58,067 nt of DNA from Ruminococcaceae bacterium UBA6353 (lineage in GTDB: Bacteria > Bacillota > Clostridia > Oscillospirales > Acutalibacteraceae), in the NCBI GenBank assembly GCA_002437905.1, contig DJRT01000007.1:54397-112463 (forward strand), in the 5' to 3' direction. The first letter of the stretch is position 1. Every line of letters starts with the position of its first letter. This document shows positions 53,623 through 58,067 of this stretch, piece by piece. The position numbers and the translations under genes are program-made. Under the pieces are notes generated by a model, which was not told where the DNA came from, made no database searches, and worked only from the letters and a program-made list of their open reading frames with translations.

Positions 53623-53862
53623 TTAGTCACTTAAAAATAGGGAAAATATCCTGTATAGTACCATTATGGAAAAAAGAACCATCGTGCAACCCGACAATGT
53701 CCTCTGTATGCAGCTATTCCCTCTGGGTACACCGGGCATTTTACCAAGCAAGACCCTCCTGCTGTGCGACAAAAGGGGGCAATCCGCCAATGCGCAGGGT
53801 CTGTCGGGTTGGCATATCGTATGGCTCTGCCGGCAAGCAGCCGGCAAGGAGGCGAACCAACC
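53623..53862 (+). other. Upstream region of the XRE-family regulator
   Basis: 240 bases. A plus-strand -10 TATAGT (53654-53659) lies about seven bases before an ATG (53666) that opens a 66-codon frame ending in an ATGA overlap with the regulator. This frame has no ribosome site and unremarkable composition; whether it is a leaderless peptide is uncertain. Confidence 0.4.
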
Positions 53863-54192
53863 ATGACCGTAGATTACTCCCTGATCGGCAAGCGGCTGGC
53901 AGAGCTGCGCCGCGCCCGCGGGCTGACGCAGGAAAAGCTGGCCGAAATAACCGAACTGACCAACAACTATATATCCAATATCGAACATAACCGCTCCATC
54001 CCCAGCCTGGAGACCCTGCTGAAGCTGTGCCACGCGCTGGAGGTTACGCCCGACGCCGTGCTGCTGGGCGCCTTCACCCAATCGGAAACCTACATGACCT
54101 CGGAGCTGAAGCAGCGCATTGAGAGCTGCACCGCCAAGGAAAAGCGTCTGATCGACGGCTTTATCGGCCTGCTGATGAAGGAGCGGGAATAG
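53863..54192 (+). CDS. XRE-family helix-turn-helix regulator
   Basis: 109 residues from the ATG behind AAGGAGGCGAACCAACC. Cro/CI-type HTH at about 8-62 (IGKRLAELRRARGLTQEKLA; NNYISNIEHNRSIPSLETLL) with a short helical C-terminus (about 70-109) that may dimerise. It is divergent from the surface-protein gene, whose promoter carries palindromes, and has a strong terminator of its own. Probable repressor of that promoter. Confidence 0.9.
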   Translation: MTVDYSLIGKRLAELRRARGLTQEKLAEITELTNNYISNIEHNRSIPSLETLLKLCHALEVTPDAVLLGAFTQSETYMTSELKQRIESCTAKEKRLIDGFIGLLMKERE

Positions 54193-54258
54193 CCACCGGA
54201 CACAGCACTGCTTCTACACTACAAGGCAGAAATGCTATTATAAGGTAATTATAGATAG

Positions 54259-54303
54259 AAAGGCGCCGACGCCCGCAAACAGACGGGCATCGGCGCCTTT
54301 TTT
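54259..54303 (+). terminator. Terminator after the XRE-family gene
   Basis: GGCGCCGACGCCCG pairs with CGGGCATCGGCGCC (one mismatch) around CAAACAGA, followed by a T-run. Confidence 0.9.
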
Positions 54304-54368
54304 GTGCAGCTGGTGGGGTAAAATAAAATTTTCCGAAAATTTTAACAAAAAAAGTGACCAAACCGGTG

Positions 54369-54374
54369 TATAAT
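54369..54374 (+). promoter_or_regulatory. -10 element before the ECF sigma operon
   Basis: TATAAT inside GGTGTATAATGTGTGT, about 35 bases before the start. The -35 region is a poor match (AC/A-rich), so sigma-A use is probable but activation or autoregulation is possible. Confidence 0.55.
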
Positions 54375-54409
54375 GTGTGTACTAAGTGAGAGGGGAGGGG
54401 AAAGCCGCC

Positions 54410-54913
54410 ATGTCCACCAACTCGCTGCCGGCAACAGAGCAGGTGGAAGCGGCCGTCGCAAGGTACAGCGCCCTGCTGTACCGGCACAGCCTGGTGCTGC
54501 TGGCACACAGGCAGGACGCCGAAGACGCGGTGCAGGAGACCTTTCTGCGCTATATGCGGCACGCCCCCTCATTCCGTGACGCAGAGCATGAAAAGGCCTG
54601 GCTGCTGACCGTGAACACCAATCTGTGTAAAAATATCCGCCGCACCCGCGCAATGCATCCGCAGGAGGATCTGGACGCCCTGCCGGATGTGGCGCAGCCC
54701 GCGACAGAACCAACCCCGCTGCTGGACGCCCTGATCCGGCTGCCGGAGAAATATAAGACCGTACTGCTGCTGCACTATGCCGAGGGCTACAAGGTACGGG
54801 AGATTGCCGCCATGCTGCGGCTGACGGCCTCGGCCGTGAAGATGCGCCTGCAAAAGGGGCGGCAGCTTCTGCAGCAGATGCAAGAGGAACAAGAGGAGGA
54901 AAACCATGAATAA
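54410..54913 (+). CDS. ECF-type RNA polymerase sigma factor
   Basis: 167 residues from the ATG nine bases after AGGGGAGGGG. Region 2 (about 22-90: DAEDAVQETFLRYMRHAP and EKAWLLTVNTNLCKN) and region 4 (about 105-155: LPEKYKTVLLLHYAEGYKVR and LTASAVKMRLQKGRQLL) with no region 1 or 3, the ECF pattern. Its stop overlaps the start of the next gene by eight bases, the usual coupling with an anti-sigma partner. The regulon is unknown. Confidence 0.93.
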   Translation: MSTNSLPATEQVEAAVARYSALLYRHSLVLLAHRQDAEDAVQETFLRYMRHAPSFRDAEHEKAWLLTVNTNLCKNIRRTRAMHPQEDLDALPDVAQPATEPTPLLDALIRLPEKYKTVLLLHYAEGYKVREIAAMLRLTASAVKMRLQKGRQLLQQMQEEQEEENHE

Positions 54914-56477
54914 CCGCCTGAAAGACGCCGTGGACAGCATCCCTGTCCCGGATGGGCTGGAGCAGCGGGTGCTGCACCAGCTGCGCCGGCAGGCGCAGCC
55001 GAAGCCGGCCGAACGGCGGATACGGCTGCTGTACCCGCTGGCCGCGGCAGCTGTGGCGGCCGCCGCCTGTGTGGCCGTGCTGGTCGTCTCCATGGCCGGC
55101 CACCGCACCACGCTGCCGGTCAATTCGGTACCGGCAGAGGATGTGCTGCCGGCCTCGGACTTTGCCATTGCCACGCAGCCGGGCGGCGTCCTGAGCAGCC
55201 TGCCCGACCGGAGCAGCCCGGCCACCTCCACCATGCGCAATGTATCCGCCGGCGACGGGCTATCCACGGCGGACAACACGCAGCAGCTTGCCCACATCCC
55301 GCAGCGGCTGCTGGACACCACCGTCCGCTTCGCCGACTGGGGGGAGGCCAGCGCCGACCGCTACCAGCTGGTGGTGAAGAAATTTACCGAGGACACCGGC
55401 ATCCGGGTGGAGATGCAGCGCTATGACGAAACCACCTTTGTGCAGCAGGTGGCCCGGCAGATCGCCGCCGGCAATGCGCCGGACATCGCCGCGTGCAACG
55501 GCACCTTTCCGCAGGCGCTGGAGCTGGTGCAGCCGCTGCCGTCCATCTTCAATATCCACGACGGCTTCTGGGACGAGCGCGTGAGCGAGGCCACCGCCGT
55601 GGGCGGCCGCCACTACTTTGTGAACAGCTACAATTCCCCCTTCACCGGCGGGTATGTGGTGTATTACAACAAGCGGCTGTACAACAACTACGGCCTGACC
55701 TCGCCGGAGGACTACTACAAGCGCGGCGAGTGGACCTATGAAAACCTGTACCGGTGTATGCAGGACGCGGTGCACTACGGCTACCGCGGCGGCATCACCG
55801 AGGGGCTGCTGCTGGCCGAGCAGATGGGGGTCTCCCTGCTCTCCTACGACCGCAGCACCGGCACCTTTACCGGCACCGCCACCGAGACCGGCCTGATCGA
55901 GCCGATGGAATACATGGCACAGGCGGTGAAGGACGGCCTGAGCGGCGGCTATTCCATCCAGAGCTTCGCCGACGGCCGGGTGGGTATCTGCATGGCCGGC
56001 ACCTATGGGCTGAAGTACAATGGCTATTTCCAGGGGCTGTCCCAGACCGATATTGGCGTGGTGCCGCTGCCGGACACCTATAACAGCATCCGGCTGGGCT
56101 ACATGCCGGTGGGCTACCGCGGCTACGGCATCTGCAAGGGGGCGGAAAACCCCGATGGCGCCTACTACTTCCTGCGCTACTTCCTGGACATGGACAAATA
56201 CGCCGACGCCGGCGCCGATATCTTCGCCAACAAGGTGCTGGAAAAATACTACCGCCAGACACAGCTGCCGCTGTTCCAGCAGAGCACCCTGTGCTTTGAG
56301 TATTATGCCGGGGTGCTGCGGCTGACCGACAGCTCCTGGGACGGCAGCCAATGGCAGACCGTACGCCGCGGCGCACCGGACACCATCGCGGCCGCACTGG
56401 CCGCGCAGCAGGCCGGGGTGGACGAGGCCGCCCGCCTGGCGACCGCGCTTGTACGGGCGCAGGCCGCACAGGCATAG
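54906..56477 (+). CDS. Transmembrane protein: anti-sigma-like N-terminus fused to an extracellular solute-binding domain
   Basis: 523 residues. Residues 1-41 are cytoplasmic, basic and helical (LKDAVDSIPVPDGLEQRVL), like the short N-termini of many ECF-coupled anti-sigma proteins. One membrane helix (about 43-64) and a low-complexity Ser/Thr/Pro linker (about 65-135) follow. Residues 138 to about 510 are a complete family 1-type extracellular solute-binding domain (VRFADWGEASADRYQ; FWDERVSEATAVGG; SPFTGGYVVYYNKR; GYRGYGICKGAENPDGAYYF). It has no lipobox. The domain is roughly 60 percent identical by eye to the lipoprotein encoded next. Inferred role: senses an extracellular sugar through a binding-protein fold and releases the sigma factor. 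Confidence 0.85.
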   Translation: MNNRLKDAVDSIPVPDGLEQRVLHQLRRQAQPKPAERRIRLLYPLAAAAVAAAACVAVLVVSMAGHRTTLPVNSVPAEDVLPASDFAIATQPGGVLSSLPDRSSPATSTMRNVSAGDGLSTADNTQQLAHIPQRLLDTTVRFADWGEASADRYQLVVKKFTEDTGIRVEMQRYDETTFVQQVARQIAAGNAPDIAACNGTFPQALELVQPLPSIFNIHDGFWDERVSEATAVGGRHYFVNSYNSPFTGGYVVYYNKRLYNNYGLTSPEDYYKRGEWTYENLYRCMQDAVHYGYRGGITEGLLLAEQMGVSLLSYDRSTGTFTGTATETGLIEPMEYMAQAVKDGLSGGYSIQSFADGRVGICMAGTYGLKYNGYFQGLSQTDIGVVPLPDTYNSIRLGYMPVGYRGYGICKGAENPDGAYYFLRYFLDMDKYADAGADIFANKVLEKYYRQTQLPLFQQSTLCFEYYAGVLRLTDSSWDGSQWQTVRRGAPDTIAAALAAQQAGVDEAARLATALVRAQAAQA

Positions 56478-56572
56478 CGCGAAAAAGCACGCAGGACCGG
56501 GTTATACGCCGTGCCCACCGGTGAGGGGCGGGGCGTTCCGATATACACACAAGACCGAAAGGAGAATACCAC

Positions 56573-58067
56573 ATGAAAAAAGGAACCATGATGAAAGTGC
56601 TGGCATTAGGCCTGGTACTGGTAATGGCGCTGACACTGTTTGCCGGCTGCGGCAAAGAGAAAGTGACCAGCGATCCGGTGGCGGAGTCGGAAGATGACGG
56701 CTTTGCCGATGCCAGCGACTATGTCTATGACGGCGACGGCATCAACACCAGCGGCAGCAGCCGCCCGAGCGGCTCGAACGGCCAGACCTCCGGGAACCAG
56801 AGCTATGTCAGCTATGACACTTCCCATGTGCAGATGACGGACAACGAAAAGATTTTCGAGAGCATCCCGACCAAGCTGAAGGGCAAGACCGTCAAGTTTG
56901 CCGACTGGGGCGAGGCGCTGGCCGACCGGTATCAGAAGCTGATCAAGCAGTTTGAGAAAGAGACCGGCATTAAGGTCAACACCATCCAGTACGACGAGAG
57001 CACCTTCATCTCGAAGGTGGCACAGGCCATCGCGGCCGGCCAGGGGCCGGATATCGCGGCCAGCAACAATACCTTCCCGCAGGCGCTGGAGGTTATCCAG
57101 CCGCTGCCGGAGGTGTTCGATCCGTACGATGGCTTCTGGGATGAGCGCGTGAGCGAGGCCACCCAGGTGGGCAACAAGCAGTATTTCGTGAACACCCGCA
57201 ACAGCCCGTTCACCGGCGGCTATGTGGTGTATTACAACAAGAAGATCTTCAACAGCAACGGCCTGACCACCCCGGACGATTACTACAAGAAGGGTGATTG
57301 GACCTATGAGAACCTATACAAGTGCATTGAAGAGGTGAGCAAGTACGCGGATCAGGCGGCCATTCTGGAGTCGATGACCATCGCCGGCCAGGCGGGCACG
57401 GGTCTGATCAGCTACGACAGCAAGACCGGCACCTTCACCGGCACCACGCAGAACGAGACGATCGTGGACTCGGTGAAGTACATGGCGAAGGCTGCGCAGG
57501 CCGGCTATGCCGGCGGCTTCGGTATCTCGTCCTTCGGCAGCGGCAAGGTGGGTATCTGCATGGCGGGTACCTACGGCACAAAGTACAACGGCTACTTTAA
57601 GGACATGAAAGCAAGTGACATCGGCGTGGTGCCGCTGCCGACCTCCTACAACGGCAAGAAGCTGGAGTACATGCCCCTGGGCTACCGTGGCTACGGCATC
57701 TGCAAGGGTGTGACGGACAGCGACCGCATCGAGTGCGCGTACTACTTCCTGCGCTACTTCCTGGATATGGATAAGTACGACAAGAACGCGGAGAAAGGCC
57801 GTGCCGGCATCGACATCTTCGCGAACAAGGTGCTGGAGAAGTACTTCCGCGAGACGCAGCTGGTGCTGTTCCAGAACAGCAAGCTGTACTTCGAGATGTT
57901 CAACGGGCCTCTGTCGCTGGTGGGCACCAGCTGGGGCGCCAACGAGAACTTCCAGGCGGCGCGCCGTGCGGCTCCCGACCAGGTGGCTGTGGAGCTGAAC
58001 AAGTCCGACAACATCGTGAAGAGCGCCGCCGAGGAAGCGACCAAGAGAGTAGCCAACTTCACGAAGT
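56573..58067 (+). CDS. Extracellular solute-binding lipoprotein, right end cut by the window
   Basis: ATG behind AAAGGAGAATACC; open to the window edge (498 codons). Signal peptide with lipobox LFAGC (Cys26), a Gly/Ser linker (about 30-100) and an ABC-type family 1 binding domain from about 108 (VKFADWGEALADRYQ; DGFWDERVSEAT; NSPFTGGYVVYYNKK; YRGYGICKG). It corresponds segment by segment to the sensor domain of the preceding gene, so only a few C-terminal residues should be missing. Compared with the sensor it keeps a lipobox instead of a membrane helix. Probably the binding component of a sugar ABC importer whose permeases would lie to the right. Confidence 0.9.
   Translation, partial: MKKGTMMKVLALGLVLVMALTLFAGCGKEKVTSDPVAESEDDGFADASDYVYDGDGINTSGSSRPSGSNGQTSGNQSYVSYDTSHVQMTDNEKIFESIPTKLKGKTVKFADWGEALADRYQKLIKQFEKETGIKVNTIQYDESTFISKVAQAIAAGQGPDIAASNNTFPQALEVIQPLPEVFDPYDGFWDERVSEATQVGNKQYFVNTRNSPFTGGYVVYYNKKIFNSNGLTTPDDYYKKGDWTYENLYKCIEEVSKYADQAAILESMTIAGQAGTGLISYDSKTGTFTGTTQNETIVDSVKYMAKAAQAGYAGGFGISSFGSGKVGICMAGTYGTKYNGYFKDMKASDIGVVPLPTSYNGKKLEYMPLGYRGYGICKGVTDSDRIECAYYFLRYFLDMDKYDKNAEKGRAGIDIFANKVLEKYFRETQLVLFQNSKLYFEMFNGPLSLVGTSWGANENFQAARRAAPDQVAVELNKSDNIVKSAAEEATKRVANFTK

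Overview
The window is about 58 kb of GC-rich DNA from an anaerobic, endospore-forming Clostridia, most likely an Oscillospirales/Ruminococcaceae-type gut bacterium. The evidence is spoIIE and spoVAE (endospore genes), a clostridial rnfCDGEAB order, a dgt-dnaG-rpoD cluster, a ylxM-ffh-rpsP-khpA-rimM-trmD cluster, sigma-A type promoters (TTGACA-17-TATAAT) and strong Shine-Dalgarno sites. The genus cannot be settled from the sequence alone. No tRNA, rRNA, CRISPR array or insertion sequence was recognised. Two genes run off the window: spoIIE on the left and a solute-binding lipoprotein on the right.

Layout. 1-5.4 kb: spoIIE (partial), a LemA/TPM-domain pair, a lone spoVAE, and a CNNM/CorC-type membrane protein. 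5.4-14.2 kb: a seven-gene carbohydrate and sugar-acid operon (enolase-superfamily dehydratase, two GH10-like enzymes, a GH13 enzyme, an RraA-like protein, an SDR dehydrogenase, a metallo-beta-lactamase-fold hydrolase) read away from a divergent AraC regulator. One GH10 gene is clearly AT-richer than everything around it. 14.3-24.5 kb: a redox block in which rnfCDGEAB is followed on the same strand by a repeat lipoprotein, ApbE flavin transferase, a membrane-anchored FMN-binding protein, a NusG-domain-II protein, a Gx-type membrane protein and a MATE transporter. It looks like an Rnf complex joined to a flavin-based extracytoplasmic electron-transfer set. 24.8-29.4 kb: assorted membrane proteins and transporters. 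29.4-34.8 kb: signal-recognition, ribosome and tRNA-maturation genes, HPr and TatD. 34.8-42.6 kb: rpoD, dnaG, dgt, a YigZ protein, rpmE and secDF. 42.7-49.7 kb: a coiled-coil membrane protein, an SGNH hydrolase, a DUF1846 protein and a SWIM/SNF2 helicase.

49.7-58.1 kb is the accessory part and holds the most unusual material. A large secreted protein with InlB-type repeats is followed by a 42-residue peptide gene. Its promoter is overlapped by two palindromes and faces a divergent XRE-family regulator. Next comes an ECF sigma factor gene overlapping a gene whose product joins a short anti-sigma-like cytoplasmic segment, one membrane helix and a complete extracellular ABC-type solute-binding domain. 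A lipoprotein closely similar to that sensor domain follows immediately. My interpretation is a transmembrane sugar-sensing sigma/anti-sigma switch that uses a solute-binding-protein fold as its receptor, with a paralogous free binding protein beside it. This is inference from architecture and is the part most worth testing.
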